Shown here in pieces: positions 8,875 through 19,100 of a DNA stretch of 64,000 bases. Location: the NCBI RefSeq assembly GCF_021369635.1, contig NZ_JAJNBZ010000013.1, positions 54,636 through 118,635 on the forward strand, read 5' to 3'. The notes beneath the pieces are model-generated. The model ran no database searches and was not told the origin of the DNA. It saw only the letters and a list, made by a program, of their open reading frames with translations. The position numbers and the translations under genes were made by a program. This DNA is from Paenibacillus profundus (lineage in GTDB: Bacteria; Bacillota; Bacilli; Paenibacillales; Paenibacillaceae). How positions within the stretch are numbered: position 1 is the first letter of the stretch; the number at the start of each line of letters is the position of its first letter.

Positions 8875-9582
8875 TTAAAGGGAAATCGCGGTCTCAAGAG
8901 CTACCTCCATCATATCGCCAAAGGTTGTTTGTCGCTCCGCTGCCGTCGTTTCCTCCCCGGTAAGCAAATGATCGCTCACAGTCAAAATGGTCAACGCGTT
9001 TACACTGTATTTGGCGGCAAGCGTATACAAGGCAGTCGTTTCCATCTCTACACCAAGCACGCCGTAATCCATCAGCTTCTGTACGACGGACTTATCGTCG
9101 CGGTAGAACATATCCGAGCTGAAAATGTTGCCGACATGCAGCTTCAACCCTTTGGATATCCCGCGTTCATATGCCGCTAGCAGCAGCGGAAAGCTGGCAA
9201 TCGGCGAGTAATCATACCCATTGAAAACATGGCGGTTCATGCTGGAATCCGTACAGGAAGCCTGGGCGAGAACCACATCACGCACCTGAACATGCTTCTG
9301 CATGGCGCCGCACGTTCCTACGCGAATCAAGTTTTTGACGCCGTATTCGTTAATCAGCTCATTCACGTAAATGCTTGTCGTGGGAATCCCCATCCCAGTA
9401 CCTTGAACCGATACGCGCTTCCCTTGATATGTTCCCGTAAAACCGAGCATACCGCGAACGTCATTGTAGCAGGCAACCTCCTCCAAGTAAGTTTCAGCGA
9501 TATACTTTGCCCGCAGCGGATCACCCGGCAGCAAAATCGTGTCGGCTATGTCGCCTTGCTTCGCTCCAATGTGCACACTCAT
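8875..9582 (-). CDS. deoD: Purine-nucleoside phosphorylase, DeoD type
   Basis: A 235-residue hexameric-type purine nucleoside phosphorylase. It begins [20 protein letters not shown], with the typical RVGTCGA phosphate/purine pocket and a VEMET ribose-binding motif; [11 protein letters not shown] near the C-terminus carries the catalytic aspartate. I chose the ATG at 9582 because GGAGG lies 8 bases upstream; the longer frame would start at a TTG inside that ribosome site. It converts purine (deoxy)nucleosides to base and pentose-1-phosphate, the substrate of the neighbouring DeoB. Confidence 0.95.
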   Translation of the reverse strand: MSVHIGAKQGDIADTILLPGDPLRAKYIAETYLEEVACYNDVRGMLGFTGTYQGKRVSVQGTGMGIPTTSIYVNELINEYGVKNLIRVGTCGAMQKHVQVRDVVLAQASCTDSSMNRHVFNGYDYSPIASFPLLLAAYERGISKGLKLHVGNIFSSDMFYRDDKSVVQKLMDYGVLGVEMETTALYTLAAKYSVNALTILTVSDHLLTGEETTAAERQTTFGDMMEVALETAISL

Positions 9583-9603
9583 GATCGATTCCTCCAAGTA
9601 GGT

Positions 9604-10785
9604 TTATTGCAAATTCGTCAAAAAGCTGGTGCCATGCTCTGGCATAGCGACCCCAAAATTGTCGGCTATCGTGGCGCCGATATCGGCGAACGTTCCACGA
9701 AGCGGCAGCTCTGTCCCCTCCGCCACAATGCGCGGGGAATAGGCTAACATCGGCACATATTCCCGAGTGTGGTCCGTGCCCTTATACGTCGGATCGTTGC
9801 CATGATCGGCGGTGATGATCAAGAGATCATGCTCCGTCATTTTGGCGTATACTTCCGGCAAACGCGCATCGAATTCCTCCAACGCTTGACCATACCCGTG
9901 CGCATCTCGCCGATGGCCATACAGCGCATCGAAGTCGACAAGATTCAGAAAGCTGAGACCGGTGAACGGCTCATCGAGCGCTTCAATCAGCTTATCCATC
10001 CCGTCCATATTGGAAACGGTTCTTACCGCTTTTGTAATCCCTTCGCCATCAAAAATATCGGAGATTTTCCCCAAAGCGATGACATCATAGCCTTTATCCT
10101 TCAGCTCATTCATTGTCGTGCGTCCAAACGGCTTAAGCGCATAATCATGGCGATTGGGCGTCCGGGTGAACTTTCCGGGTTCGCCTACAAATGGACGGGC
10201 AATAATCCGGCCGAGCATATAAGGATCATCCAGCGTTATTTCCCGGCAGAATGTACAGATATCATACAGCTCATTCAAGGACACGACCTGCTCGTGAGCC
10301 GCGATTTGCAGCACCGAATCGGCAGAAGTGTAGATGATAAGAGCACCGGTCCTCATATGCTCTTCCCCGAGCTCTTCGATGATTTCAGTGCCGCTGGCCG
10401 CCTTGTTGCCGATGACCTTGCGGCCTGTCTTCGCTTCTATCCGTTGAATGAGCTCATCCGGGAATCCGTCCGGGAACACACGGAACGGCGTATCGATATA
10501 CAGCCCCATCATTTCCCAATGACCGGTCATGGTATCTTTTCCGCTGGAGGCTTCCTGCATTTTACAATAGTAAGCAAGCGGTTGGTCTGCTTCAGGCACG
10601 CCTTGGATGTTGCGGATGTTGGACAAGCCCAGTCTTGCCATATTCGGCATGTTCAGCCCCCCGCGTTCGCGCGCGATATGGCCAAGCGTGTCAGCGCCGA
10701 TATCATCGAATTGGGCGGCATCCGGGGCCTCTCCAATGCCTACCGAGTCCATCACAATGAGGTGAATGCGTTTAAATGAATCCAT
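9604..10785 (-). CDS. deoB: Phosphopentomutase
   Basis: A 393-residue enzyme of the alkaline-phosphatase superfamily. Metal ligands appear in [13 protein letters not shown] at the start and in [22 protein letters not shown] near residue 330-350. It interconverts (deoxy)ribose-1-phosphate and -5-phosphate, linking the two phosphorylases to DeoC. It sits between nupC and deoD with gaps of about 20-26 bp, so it is clearly cotranscribed. Confidence 0.95.
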   Translation of the reverse strand: MDSFKRIHLIVMDSVGIGEAPDAAQFDDIGADTLGHIARERGGLNMPNMARLGLSNIRNIQGVPEADQPLAYYCKMQEASSGKDTMTGHWEMMGLYIDTPFRVFPDGFPDELIQRIEAKTGRKVIGNKAASGTEIIEELGEEHMRTGALIIYTSADSVLQIAAHEQVVSLNELYDICTFCREITLDDPYMLGRIIARPFVGEPGKFTRTPNRHDYALKPFGRTTMNELKDKGYDVIALGKISDIFDGEGITKAVRTVSNMDGMDKLIEALDEPFTGLSFLNLVDFDALYGHRRDAHGYGQALEEFDARLPEVYAKMTEHDLLIITADHGNDPTYKGTDHTREYVPMLAYSPRIVAEGTELPLRGTFADIGATIADNFGVAMPEHGTSFLTNLQ

Positions 10786-10811
10786 GTCTTCTCCTCTCCT
10801 TCCTCATTTTA

Positions 10812-11990
10812 TTATAGGAACAAACCGGCAATCGTTGCAGACAATACGCTGACCAGCGTGGCGCCATACAGCAATCTGAGACCGAAGCGGGCAACCACGT
10901 TGCCTTGCTTCTCATGCAATCCTTTCACGGCGCCGGAAATAATGCCAATGGACGAGAAGTTGGCGAACGAGACTAGGAAAACGGATACAATACCCGTCGC
11001 CCGCTCAGACAGAACGGCTTGCTTGGACAGATCCAGCATCGCCACGAATTCGTTGGCTACCATCTTCGTCGCCATAATGCTGCCTGCATCTACCGCTTCT
11101 TTCCAAGGCACGCCCATCAAAAACGCAAACGGCGCAAAAATATATCCCAGCAGTTGTTGGAATGTAATGCCGAACAATCCGTCAAACAGGCCGTTGACCA
11201 GCGCGATCAACGCTACAAAACCAATCAGCATCGCAGCCACCGTAATGGCTACCTTGAAGCCGTCCATAATGTATTCGCCAAGCATTTCGAAGAAGGACTG
11301 CTTGTGTTCCTCCTGAACCTCCAATATGTCTTCTTCTTTCGACACTTTGTAAGGGTTAAGGACGGAAGCAATGATGAACCCGCCGAACAGGTTCAGCACG
11401 AGCGCCGTGACGACATATTTGGGACTGATCATCAGCATGTACGCGCCGACGATCGACATCGACACGGTAGACATCGCAGAAGCGCACAAAGTATACAAAC
11501 GATGCTCCGGCAGCAAGCCAATTTGCTTCTTCACGGAAATGAATACTTCAGATTGCCCCAAGATCGCGGATGCCACCGCATTGTACGATTCCAGCTTGCC
11601 CATGCCGTTCACCTTGCTCAACACTAGTCCAATATATTTAATGATAAACGGCAAAATCTTCGTGTATTGCAAAATGCCTATCAGCGCGGAAATGAATATG
11701 ATCGGCAGCAGCACCATCAAGAAAAACGGAGCCTGCCCTTCGTTCGCGATACCGCCGAAGACAAAGTTCACTCCATCTGCCGCATAGGCGAGCAACGACT
11801 CAAACACGGAAGAAAACCCCTTGATTAGAAGCTCGCCCACACTCGTATTCAACAAAATGAATGCCAATATCACTTGCAGAATAACCATTTGCACCAGCGG
11901 ACGATAGCGAATATTGCGTTTATCGTTGCTGGCGGCGTATGTGAGCCCGAAAACGATCAATACGCCCAAAATAGCGATTACATATTTCAT
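10812..11990 (-). CDS. nupC: Concentrative nucleoside transporter NupC
   Basis: A 392-residue membrane protein of the CNT family, with about ten hydrophobic helices. The nucleoside-recognition gate motif and the conserved C-terminal NFSSIGI region are visible. It imports nucleosides with proton or sodium symport and supplies the operon's enzymes. It begins at ATG after GGGGGGAAG. The operon order deoC-cdd-nupC-deoB-deoD-pdp extends the B. subtilis dra-nupC-pdp operon with extra salvage genes. Confidence 0.93.
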   Translation of the reverse strand: MKYVIAILGVLIVFGLTYAASNDKRNIRYRPLVQMVILQVILAFILLNTSVGELLIKGFSSVFESLLAYAADGVNFVFGGIANEGQAPFFLMVLLPIIFISALIGILQYTKILPFIIKYIGLVLSKVNGMGKLESYNAVASAILGQSEVFISVKKQIGLLPEHRLYTLCASAMSTVSMSIVGAYMLMISPKYVVTALVLNLFGGFIIASVLNPYKVSKEEDILEVQEEHKQSFFEMLGEYIMDGFKVAITVAAMLIGFVALIALVNGLFDGLFGITFQQLLGYIFAPFAFLMGVPWKEAVDAGSIMATKMVANEFVAMLDLSKQAVLSERATGIVSVFLVSFANFSSIGIISGAVKGLHEKQGNVVARFGLRLLYGATLVSVLSATIAGLFL

Positions 11991-12059
11991 TCGTACTTCC
12001 CCCCATGCTTGAGCATGTGCAGATTAAATTGACTTGCGAAAAACTTGCGCAGGCAACAT

Positions 12060-12073
12060 ATTAAACGCTTACA
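12060..12073. promoter_or_regulatory. Weak cre-like site upstream of nupC
   Basis: Read on the minus strand, TGTAAGCGTTTAAT matches the cre consensus TGWNANCGNTNWCA at all but the last two positions. Catabolite repression of this pathway is known in B. subtilis. The match alone is only suggestive. Confidence 0.3.
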
Positions 12074-12106
12074 TTTGAATTAAAAAAAGAAATCTTGTTG
12101 ATTCTA

Positions 12107-12561
<455 letters not shown>

Positions 12562-12574
12562 GCTCTTATATAGA

Positions 12575-13240
12575 TTAATAAGAAGATGACGACTGATCGC
12601 CCTCCATGATGTGAACGCCGGAACTGGCACCGATGCGCGTTGCTCCCGCTTCAATCATGCCGTTCATGTCTTCCAAGCTCCGGACTCCTCCGGAAGCTTT
12701 GACACCTGCACGTTGACCGACGGTGCGGCGCATCAAAGCAACATCTTCGCGAGTCGCTCCGCCTGTAGAGAAGCCGGTAGATGTCTTGACAAAGTCAGCG
12801 CCCGCTTTTACAGCTAATTCACAAGCGCGCACCTTCTCCTCATCGGTGAGCAGGCAAGCTTCAATAATGACTTTTACGAGCGCTTTGCCTGAAGCCGCTT
12901 CCACAATTGCCTTAATGTCCTTCTCAACCAGTTCGTAATCCTGTGCTTTCAAAGCGCCAATGTTAATAACCATGTCCACTTCGTCTGCCCCATTGGCAAT
13001 CGCGTCTTTCGTCTCATAAGCCTTGACTGCGGTAGTGGCGGCACCCAGCGGAAAACCGATAACGGTACATACGTTGACCTGCGTGCCTGCTAGCTGCTCT
13101 GCCGAGTAAGCCACCCATGCCGGGTTGACACAGACCGAAGCGAACTGATATTGCTTCGCTTCTTCCGTAAGCTTGGCGATGTCCTCTTTCGTGGCGTCCG
13201 CCCGCAGAAGCGTATGATCAATAATTCCTGCTATGCTCAT
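12575..13240 (-). CDS. deoC: Deoxyribose-phosphate aldolase
   Basis: A 221-residue class I aldolase that cleaves 2-deoxyribose-5-phosphate to glyceraldehyde-3-phosphate and acetaldehyde. The Schiff-base lysine is in [10 protein letters not shown] (about residue 150); a second conserved lysine is in LVKVIIEAC. It is the first gene of the operon, as dra is in B. subtilis, and starts after AAGGAGTG. The promoter and operator lie 65-120 bp upstream. Confidence 0.95.
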   Translation of the reverse strand: MSIAGIIDHTLLRADATKEDIAKLTEEAKQYQFASVCVNPAWVAYSAEQLAGTQVNVCTVIGFPLGAATTAVKAYETKDAIANGADEVDMVINIGALKAQDYELVEKDIKAIVEAASGKALVKVIIEACLLTDEEKVRACELAVKAGADFVKTSTGFSTGGATREDVALMRRTVGQRAGVKASGGVRSLEDMNGMIEAGATRIGASSGVHIMEGDQSSSSY

Positions 13241-13306
13241 GCTCTACACTCCTTACCTACTCTATTTTCATACCTGTTTATGGTGCACTATATTGATTTC
13301 ATGCAC

Positions 13307-13336
13307 ATCATAACACAGGTATTGAACATATGTAAA
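13307..13336 (-). promoter_or_regulatory. Sigma-A promoter of the deo operon
   Basis: On the minus strand, TTTACA (13331-13336) and TATGAT (13307-13312) are 18 bases apart, giving a start near 13300, about 60 bases before deoC. An ATTGAA/TTCAAT half-site (13321-13326) lies between the two boxes. Confidence 0.7.
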
Positions 13337-13360
13337 TGGTAGTTTGAAATTTTGTTCAAG
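13321..13360 (-). promoter_or_regulatory. DeoR operator: palindrome plus third half-site
   Basis: TTGAA-N6-TTCAA at 13344-13359 lies just upstream of the -35 box, and a further TTCAAT half-site sits between -35 and -10. With +1 near 13300, the 18-bp palindrome spans about -60 to -43. This is the arrangement described for B. subtilis DeoR (ATTGAA/TTCAAT palindrome plus a direct repeat of its 3' half in the promoter). The match is by eye. Confidence 0.7.
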
Positions 13361-13379
13361 GTCGAATAAAGAGGAGATA

Positions 13380-13602
13380 CTCACTCCATTCGGCGCTTCC
13401 GATCACTCTCCACTTCGGTCAGTAACAATGGTTCCCGCATTTCCATACGCTAGACTATTTTATCTAATTGGTGAATATTACTGCATTTTCTGAGAAGAAC
13501 GGTTACGGAATGCATATCACCGACAGCCCACCTGCGGAGAGATGCCTTTCTGAATGAGAGGGAGAGTGGAGAGAAGCACATGGCAGCGTATCGTTATTTC
13601 TG
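13380..13602. repeat. Dispersed palindromic intergenic element, copy A
   Basis: The ends carry inverted repeats: CACTCTCC-CTTCGGTCAG near 13404-13422 and CTGAATGAGAGGGAGAGTGG near 13550-13569. An inverted copy with the same conserved ends lies at about 38030-38278. Flanks are also shared (CCATTCGGCGCTTCC on one side; GGCAGCGTATCG on the other). The centre is diverged. No reading frame is supported, so it looks like a MITE-like or structured non-coding repeat. Confidence 0.6.
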
Positions 13603-13612
13603 GAAACAAAAA

Positions 13613-13690
13613 ACCCCTTAGATATAGCTCGTCACTGAGAGGCTGATCTCAATGTCTATTCTAAGGGGTGCAATCCCTGCTGCGGCAGGG
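13613..13690 (-). terminator. Double hairpin terminator after deoR
   Basis: Directly after the deoR stop, CCCTGC-TGCG-GCAGGG forms a small hairpin. Next, ACCCCTTAGA pairs with TCTAAGGGGT (13613-13669) around an inner stem and is followed on the minus strand by TTTTTTG, a good intrinsic terminator. The string TCTAAGGGGTGCA recurs at about 14806-14819, after the LuxR-type gene. Confidence 0.65.
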
Positions 13691-13693
13691 TGA

Positions 13694-14629
13694 TTATTTT
13701 AACAACGCTTGCGCGGTGAATTGATCAGTCACTAATATATTGGCATATTTGCCGATCAGGGCGGCCCTGATCGATTCGATTTTCCGTTGCCCTCCGGCAA
13801 CAAGAATCGATTTTTCCTTATCGCGCAGCTCCGCAAGGTCGATGCCTACCGTACGATTATTGATTTCTTCACTGCATATGTTCCCTTTCTCGTCAAAGAA
13901 ACGGGAGCATATATCGCCTGCACCACTGCTTTGGAGCAGTTTTTGCTCTTCTTTGCTGAAGTAGCCGAGCCGGAACAGAAGGGCATCGTCTTTAACCGTT
14001 CCTACGGTGAAGACAGCAATATTCGCCTGTTTACCCAGTTGAATAATACGATGAATATGCCGGTCTTGCTCCACCATCTGTTTGAGAGCGATGCTGTCGA
14101 ATATGACGGGCAGCGGCAAATAACGGGCAATGGTTTGGAACGCCGCGGCGAATAAATTCACCGTTTCAGCCGCGTACGTATTGACGTGGGAGTGACTTAC
14201 GCCGCCCTTTAATTGAACGACCTCCACGCCTCGCACCTGCTTTTGCTGCAGCTGAAGCGCCACTGCATGCATCGTCCTCCCCCAGGTTACGCCGATAATA
14301 TCCGCATCCTGAACCGTTTCATGCAAATAATCAGCCGCTTTCTTGCTGATATGCTTCTGAATTTCTTGATACTCGTTCAAAGGCGAATAGCACACAAGGA
14401 CAGTATCCAAATTATACTTTTGCTTAACCTGCTCACCCAAAGCATCCAAATCTTCAAGTGGATCGACTATGTTGATACGCACATAGCCCTGTTCTTTGGC
14501 ATGCTGCAATAATCGGGACACGGTCGGACGGGAGACACCGAGCCTTGTCGCAATTTCTAATTGACTATAATCAGAAAGGTAATAAAGTCTTGCCGCTTCA
14601 ATGCTTAACCGCTGTTTCTCGTTATCCAT
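13694..14629 (-). CDS. deoR: Deoxyribonucleoside regulator DeoR (SorC family)
   Basis: About 311 residues. An N-terminal helix-turn-helix (SQLEIATRLGVSRPTVSRLLQHAKEQGYV) is followed by a SorC-type sugar-phosphate-binding domain (GVTWGRTMHAVA, GTVKDDALLFRLGY, VAGGQRKIESIRAAL). Family members repress until deoxyribose-5-phosphate binds. It lies upstream of and parallel to the deo operon, whose promoter has a fitting operator. Start choice is uncertain: ATG 14629 (MDNEKQR) fits homologues, but an in-frame ATG 10 codons earlier at 14659 is possible, and neither has a strong ribosome site. Confidence 0.88.
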   Translation of the reverse strand: MDNEKQRLSIEAARLYYLSDYSQLEIATRLGVSRPTVSRLLQHAKEQGYVRINIVDPLEDLDALGEQVKQKYNLDTVLVCYSPLNEYQEIQKHISKKAADYLHETVQDADIIGVTWGRTMHAVALQLQQKQVRGVEVVQLKGGVSHSHVNTYAAETVNLFAAAFQTIARYLPLPVIFDSIALKQMVEQDRHIHRIIQLGKQANIAVFTVGTVKDDALLFRLGYFSKEEQKLLQSSGAGDICSRFFDEKGNICSEEINNRTVGIDLAELRDKEKSILVAGGQRKIESIRAALIGKYANILVTDQFTAQALLK

Positions 14630-14820
14630 GTTACAACCCACTTTTATTAGATGATTCATTCCATAAGTTCATGTTCAAAAAACAGTATGAAAAATGCATG
14701 TCTAATTATACACTATAGGTGACTTTTTACATAACGGCGTTGCAAATAAGTTCGACAGGCCGACTAAACAGAGGAATTTTCTCTCCATGGTTTATCCAAT
14801 GAATTCTAAGGGGTGCATTG

Positions 14821-17379
14821 TCATAATAAGTGCAGTTCTTTTCCGCGATGCACCGCCTCGAAGCGGCTCTTCACATTCATCTTGCGGTAAATATTGTTAA
14901 TATGGGTTTTGATCGTAGCCACACTCACGGTTAGCTCGGCGGCAATCTCTTTGTTCGTCAGTTCACTCTCGATCAGCTGCAGCACTTTCAATTCCTGACC
15001 TGTCAACAGGCTGCTCTTCAGCGTTTCGTCATCTCCATGCTCTTGCCGGAGGCACCCTATTAATTTTTTGACATATTCCAACCTGACACGGAACTTCTCT
15101 CCGCGCAAAAAACTTGTTTGCCGCATCCGCACGTACGCGGCCAGCAGCTCAAGCATCGGAGCCCCTTCATCCGTGAACGAGCGAATATAGCCTTCTTCTT
15201 CGGCAATTTCAAGCGCTTCCCCTAATTTATGCATCGCCGGCTGAACATTGCCTGCACAATAATATGCAACACTGTGCAGCGCCAACGTCCGCACTACATC
15301 ACCTTGACGGCTGTGCTGTCTTGCCAGCTGATTCAGCTTCTCCAAGAGGAGAATGGCCTCTTCATATCGCCCCGACGCTACCCGCGTTTGTGCCAATACA
15401 TAATATTCATAGATTTGGTTAAGGGAAAATTCATCTTCTAATTGATCTATCCCGCTTTCTTGAATCCATGCTTCCGCCTGCTTGATATCTCCTTGCGCCA
15501 AGGCGAGCCGCGCCAATTCGACCGATATTCGCTGAACTGCCTGCCCATGCTCCTGGACGGTATAACGGTTCTTAAGCTGCAGCATAATTTCCAACGCCTG
15601 CGGGGCAGCTTCTCTCACCTGCAGAATCCGCGCCATCGTAAAGGCGGCATAGAGAGCAACCGGCACCGATTCCGCTTTTGTCTTGAGCGCTAGCGCCGCC
15701 CAATGCTCTGCTTCGTCCAGACGGTTCCATTCATACAGCAGGTGACTGTAATTTTCATAGGATACGGCTGCAAAGGCGCTATGTTGCTTCTTCTCCCATA
15801 CTTCAATAGAACGCAATATGATTTGTTCCGCCACACGCAAGCTTCCGATATGGGCAATCAAATTGTTATCTACTAAACCCAAGTCCAATTGATGAGTAAT
15901 AAGATGCAGGATACCGCTGTTGCTCTCGGGAACCTCGTCGACACATTGCTCGAAATAGCGCAGCACCGCTGTAAAATCTCTTTGATGATGCGCCAGCATC
16001 ATGCGAATTAACGATAGAGCGCTGCTTCTAAGCCGATGCTCTGCTTCGGATTCCACATTCCTGGCCTGCTGCAGAGAAGCCTCCATTACCTCGATTCGCT
16101 CTTCCGCTTCTGATAACCGGCCGTTGTACAACAGCAAGCATATGCAGAATAAATCGAGCTGTGGCGTCCGATTCAAAATTCGCGGCGGTATGGCAGAAAG
16201 CCACCGCAGCATCGTCTCCAGCTTCGATTGCGCAATCTGATCCCGAAGCCCCTCGATCATCCGCAAGGCATCTTCATACTGCTCGCCGAGCAAATAATGT
16301 TCTACTGCCTCCTCGGCCAGACCGTGCTCTTCCAGCCATTTCCCCGCTAGCGCATATAGCCTCGTTGCCTGTCCGGGAAATCGCTTCTTCAGCTGCGCCT
16401 GCAAAAAGTCTTGAAACAAATAATGATAGCGATACCACCCCCGTTCATCATCCAGCGGGATAACAAACAGGTGAGAGCGTTCCAGTTCCTCCAGCTCCGT
16501 CTGTCCTCCTGCTTGTCCGGTAATCGCTTCGCATAGCGGCCCGGACATCCGGCTGCATATCGATGTATACAGCAAAAACTTTTTCGTGCGCTCCGGCTGA
16601 TTGTCCAACACCTCCATGAGCAAAAACTCAGCCACATCGCGGTGTTGTCCAGAAAAATGACGAATAAACTCCTTATATTCCCGTTTCTCCCTCAAGGAAA
16701 GGGCAGCGAGTTGCATGCAGCCGATCCATCCTTCCGTCCGGGCGACCAGCATGTCCGCCTCGCGTCGGGCCAGCGGCAAGCTTAAACAATGTTGAAAGAA
16801 AGCCGCTCCCTCATCACCGGTAAAGCGCAGCTCTTGCATGCCAACCTTGTGCAATTCTCCTCGCAATCGAAGCTGGGGCAGTCGTAAAGGCGGTTCGTTA
16901 CGACTTCCGATGTAAATATGAATATATTCTGGTAAATGCCGCAATAGATACGACATCGAACGGTGGATCTGCTCATTTTCGATGACATGGTAATCATCAA
17001 GCACAATAACGAATGGGGCTGGCAGCTGAGTCAAAACGCGAATGACTTCTCCCATCCAGATGTGGGGATTGCGCGGATTGATCCGCGATGTCATTGCTTC
17101 CGCTTGGATACCGGACTCTTGATGCGCAGCGCCGACCGCCGCCATTATATATGACCAGAAACTTACCCAATCGTTCTCCTGCCGATCAAGCGTCACCCAT
17201 GCCGCATGCTCATGACGGCTTGCCCAAGCGCCAAGCAGCGTCGATTTGCCGAACCCGGCCGGAGCCGTAACTACGGTCAATTTACAGTTCAAGCCCTCAT
17301 CGAGAAGCTGCAGCAAGCGCTCACGCTCAACCAGCGGCAGCCTTGAACGCGGTGGATGTATTTTCGTGGATATCATCAT
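14821..17379 (-). CDS. MalT/LuxR-type ATP-dependent transcriptional activator
   Basis: About 852 residues of the large STAND regulator class. Walker A is TAPAGFGKST (about 38-47) and VIVLDDYHVI (about 125) is the Walker B region. The winged-helix and TPR-like superhelical middle runs to about 770. The C-terminal LuxR helix-turn-helix (LTGQELKVLQLIESELTNKEIAAELTVS...) is at about 785-850. Such proteins bind an inducer and ATP, oligomerise and activate transcription. I chose ATG 17379 because AAAGGGG lies 9 bases upstream; longer in-frame ATGs to 17412 exist. No cognate operon is adjacent, so its target is unknown. Confidence 0.85.
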   Translation of the reverse strand: MMISTKIHPPRSRLPLVERERLLQLLDEGLNCKLTVVTAPAGFGKSTLLGAWASRHEHAAWVTLDRQENDWVSFWSYIMAAVGAAHQESGIQAEAMTSRINPRNPHIWMGEVIRVLTQLPAPFVIVLDDYHVIENEQIHRSMSYLLRHLPEYIHIYIGSRNEPPLRLPQLRLRGELHKVGMQELRFTGDEGAAFFQHCLSLPLARREADMLVARTEGWIGCMQLAALSLREKREYKEFIRHFSGQHRDVAEFLLMEVLDNQPERTKKFLLYTSICSRMSGPLCEAITGQAGGQTELEELERSHLFVIPLDDERGWYRYHYLFQDFLQAQLKKRFPGQATRLYALAGKWLEEHGLAEEAVEHYLLGEQYEDALRMIEGLRDQIAQSKLETMLRWLSAIPPRILNRTPQLDLFCICLLLYNGRLSEAEERIEVMEASLQQARNVESEAEHRLRSSALSLIRMMLAHHQRDFTAVLRYFEQCVDEVPESNSGILHLITHQLDLGLVDNNLIAHIGSLRVAEQIILRSIEVWEKKQHSAFAAVSYENYSHLLYEWNRLDEAEHWAALALKTKAESVPVALYAAFTMARILQVREAAPQALEIMLQLKNRYTVQEHGQAVQRISVELARLALAQGDIKQAEAWIQESGIDQLEDEFSLNQIYEYYVLAQTRVASGRYEEAILLLEKLNQLARQHSRQGDVVRTLALHSVAYYCAGNVQPAMHKLGEALEIAEEEGYIRSFTDEGAPMLELLAAYVRMRQTSFLRGEKFRVRLEYVKKLIGCLRQEHGDDETLKSSLLTGQELKVLQLIESELTNKEIAAELTVSVATIKTHINNIYRKMNVKSRFEAVHRGKELHLL

Positions 17380-17412
17380 CGTCGGTATCCCCTTTCCCAT
17401 TTCCATTATCAT

Positions 17413-17921
17413 TGTAGAGCAATAATGGAAAAAATTAAATAAATTTGGCGGGGGAATGCTGACAATGTCTCCTATTGGTTAGTCTGAGGTTGAGTCGAAG
17501 CAAGCATTTGCGGGGCTTCTAACCATGGCCCTGGTTAAGTCGGTGTAAGCGCCATTGGAAAATATACAGTCAAATGTACGGACTCAGCGGCTAAACGGCA
17601 TGTAGACTGTAATTTGTCCAATGGATCGGGCTGTTTCTCAGCCATAGATGCGGATAGAGTGCCAAACCACTGGATGAAATCCAATGTAATCGACTTTAAT
17701 GAGATGCACCCGGCTCATTGATTGGACGAAATCCAATGGATGAGACAAGTAGAGACACCCCAACCTTCCACGTTGACATGTATGGCACAAAAAGTTGCAT
17801 CCATAAGTAAAAAAGACAGCCATGTCATCCATGTCGGATGAGCCGGCTGCCTTTTCATATGGGCCTGACAGATAGACCAACCATATAATGGCCAACAGCA
17901 CAGCACTGCCAGTCCCTTTCT
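17413..17921. repeat. Repeat-rich gap: inverted-repeat element and ATTGGA hairpins
   Basis: At 17552-17624, CCATTGGAAAATATACAGTC and its near-complement GACTGTAATTTGTCCAATGG bound a 73-bp palindromic element. Further on are TGGAT-GAAA-TCCA (about 17671) and ATTGGA-CGAAA-TCCAAT (about 17720). Related copies occur at 37650-37820. One 95-codon minus-strand frame crosses this region but is not supported as a gene. The gap separates the LuxR-type regulator from the efflux permease. Confidence 0.55.
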
Positions 17922-19100
17922 TCAATCGTGCCGCAAAGCGTCTACCGGCTTCAAGGAAGCGGCTTTGTTAGCCGGAAAAATACCGAACAAAATGCCGATT
18001 GCCGCCGAAAACACAAAAGAGTAACTAATAATGTTCGCCTTGATTTCAGTTGCCATTTCAAAATAATGAGTCATGGCATAACAAGCGGCATAAGCCAGAC
18101 CGATTCCGGCCAATCCGCCCATTCCGCTAATAATGATCGCCTCGATCAGAAATTGAACTAATATGTCCCGTTTCTTGGCGCCCAGAGATTTGCGAATGCC
18201 GATTTCACGCGTGCGTTCGGTTACCGACACGAGCATGATGTTCATAATCCCGATTCCGCCGATGACAAGCGAAATACAGGCAACGCCCGCCATCATCATC
18301 GACATCGTCTTGGATATGGAGCTCATCGTATCCTTGACATCCTGTTGATTAAAAACGTTGAAGCTGTCCGTATTGCCGCGGAACAATTCCGCCAGCTTCG
18401 CTTCAATCTGGCTTACGACCGCAGCCATCTTATCCTCCTCGGCCACCTTAACGCTGATGGAACGGATGCCTGCCGATTGGAACAGCCGCTGCGCCGTCGT
18501 AATCGGAATCAGCACCTTATCGTCGTTCGAGCCGCCAAGCGAGCTTCCCTTCGGCTCCAGCAGTCCCACGACCTTGAACCGGACGCCGTTAAGCAGCACT
18601 GTCTTCCCCGTCGGGTCCTCGGAGCCGAACAAGTCGGCAGCCGTATTGACGCCTAGCAGCGCCACTCTGGAATAGTTCGACACATCCAGCGGGACGATAT
18701 AGCGGCCGCTCTGATGCTTGAAATCTTTGACCGTCTCATAGTCCGGCGTAATTCCTTCAACAGACACCGAGGCGGATTCCGTCGTGCCGTATTTTACGGC
18801 TGCATTCCCGGAGACAATCGGAGCCACTCCTTCGATATCCTCGATTCCGTCGGCCAAGTGAACCGCATCATCCAAGGATAATGTCGTCACGCTTCCGCGG
18901 CCCATTATGTTTACCGACAACATATTCGTGCCCAAGCTCTGCAACGATTTCTCCACTTCATTGGAAGAGCCTTGTCCCATTGCCACAAGCGAGATTACCG
19001 TGGCGACTCCGATCAAAATCCCTAGCATGGAAAGGAAGGTTCTAAGCTTGTTGGCCAGAATGCTGTGCCATGACATTCTGAACCCTTGCGACAGCTTCAC
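17922..19100 (-). CDS. MacB/FtsX-type ABC permease
   Basis: A 392-residue permease with one N-terminal membrane helix, a large extracellular MacB-type domain (about 45-245) and three C-terminal helices; ERTREIGIRKSLGAKKRDIL is the FtsX-family coupling loop. It starts at GTG 19100 after AAAGGGGGG and overlaps the ATPase gene by 59 bp. With the ATPase and adaptor upstream it makes a MacAB-like efflux complex, similar in gene order to B. subtilis yvrPON. Probable role: export of or resistance to a peptide or envelope-active compound. Confidence 0.9.
   Translation of the reverse strand: MKLSQGFRMSWHSILANKLRTFLSMLGILIGVATVISLVAMGQGSSNEVEKSLQSLGTNMLSVNIMGRGSVTTLSLDDAVHLADGIEDIEGVAPIVSGNAAVKYGTTESASVSVEGITPDYETVKDFKHQSGRYIVPLDVSNYSRVALLGVNTAADLFGSEDPTGKTVLLNGVRFKVVGLLEPKGSSLGGSNDDKVLIPITTAQRLFQSAGIRSISVKVAEEDKMAAVVSQIEAKLAELFRGNTDSFNVFNQQDVKDTMSSISKTMSMMMAGVACISLVIGGIGIMNIMLVSVTERTREIGIRKSLGAKKRDILVQFLIEAIIISGMGGLAGIGLAYAACYAMTHYFEMATEIKANIISYSFVFSAAIGILFGIFPANKAASLKPVDALRHD

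Noticed and set aside
9769-10779. A 336-codon plus-strand frame inside deoB
   Set aside because: Antisense shadow of deoB with no supporting motif.
13380-13602. The intergenic element considered as a riboswitch or T-box
   Set aside because: It lacks the T-box AGGGTGG motif and known riboswitch cores, and it is not placed as a leader of the adjacent gene.
17552-17740. Repeats considered as a CRISPR array
   Set aside because: Units are palindromic, unevenly spaced and diverged, with no regular spacers and no cas genes nearby.
17638-17925. A 95-codon minus-strand frame overlapping the efflux permease stop, with a hydrophobic start
   Set aside because: It would begin at TTG without a ribosome site, and its second half runs through the ATTGGA repeats. 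It is probably a chance frame.
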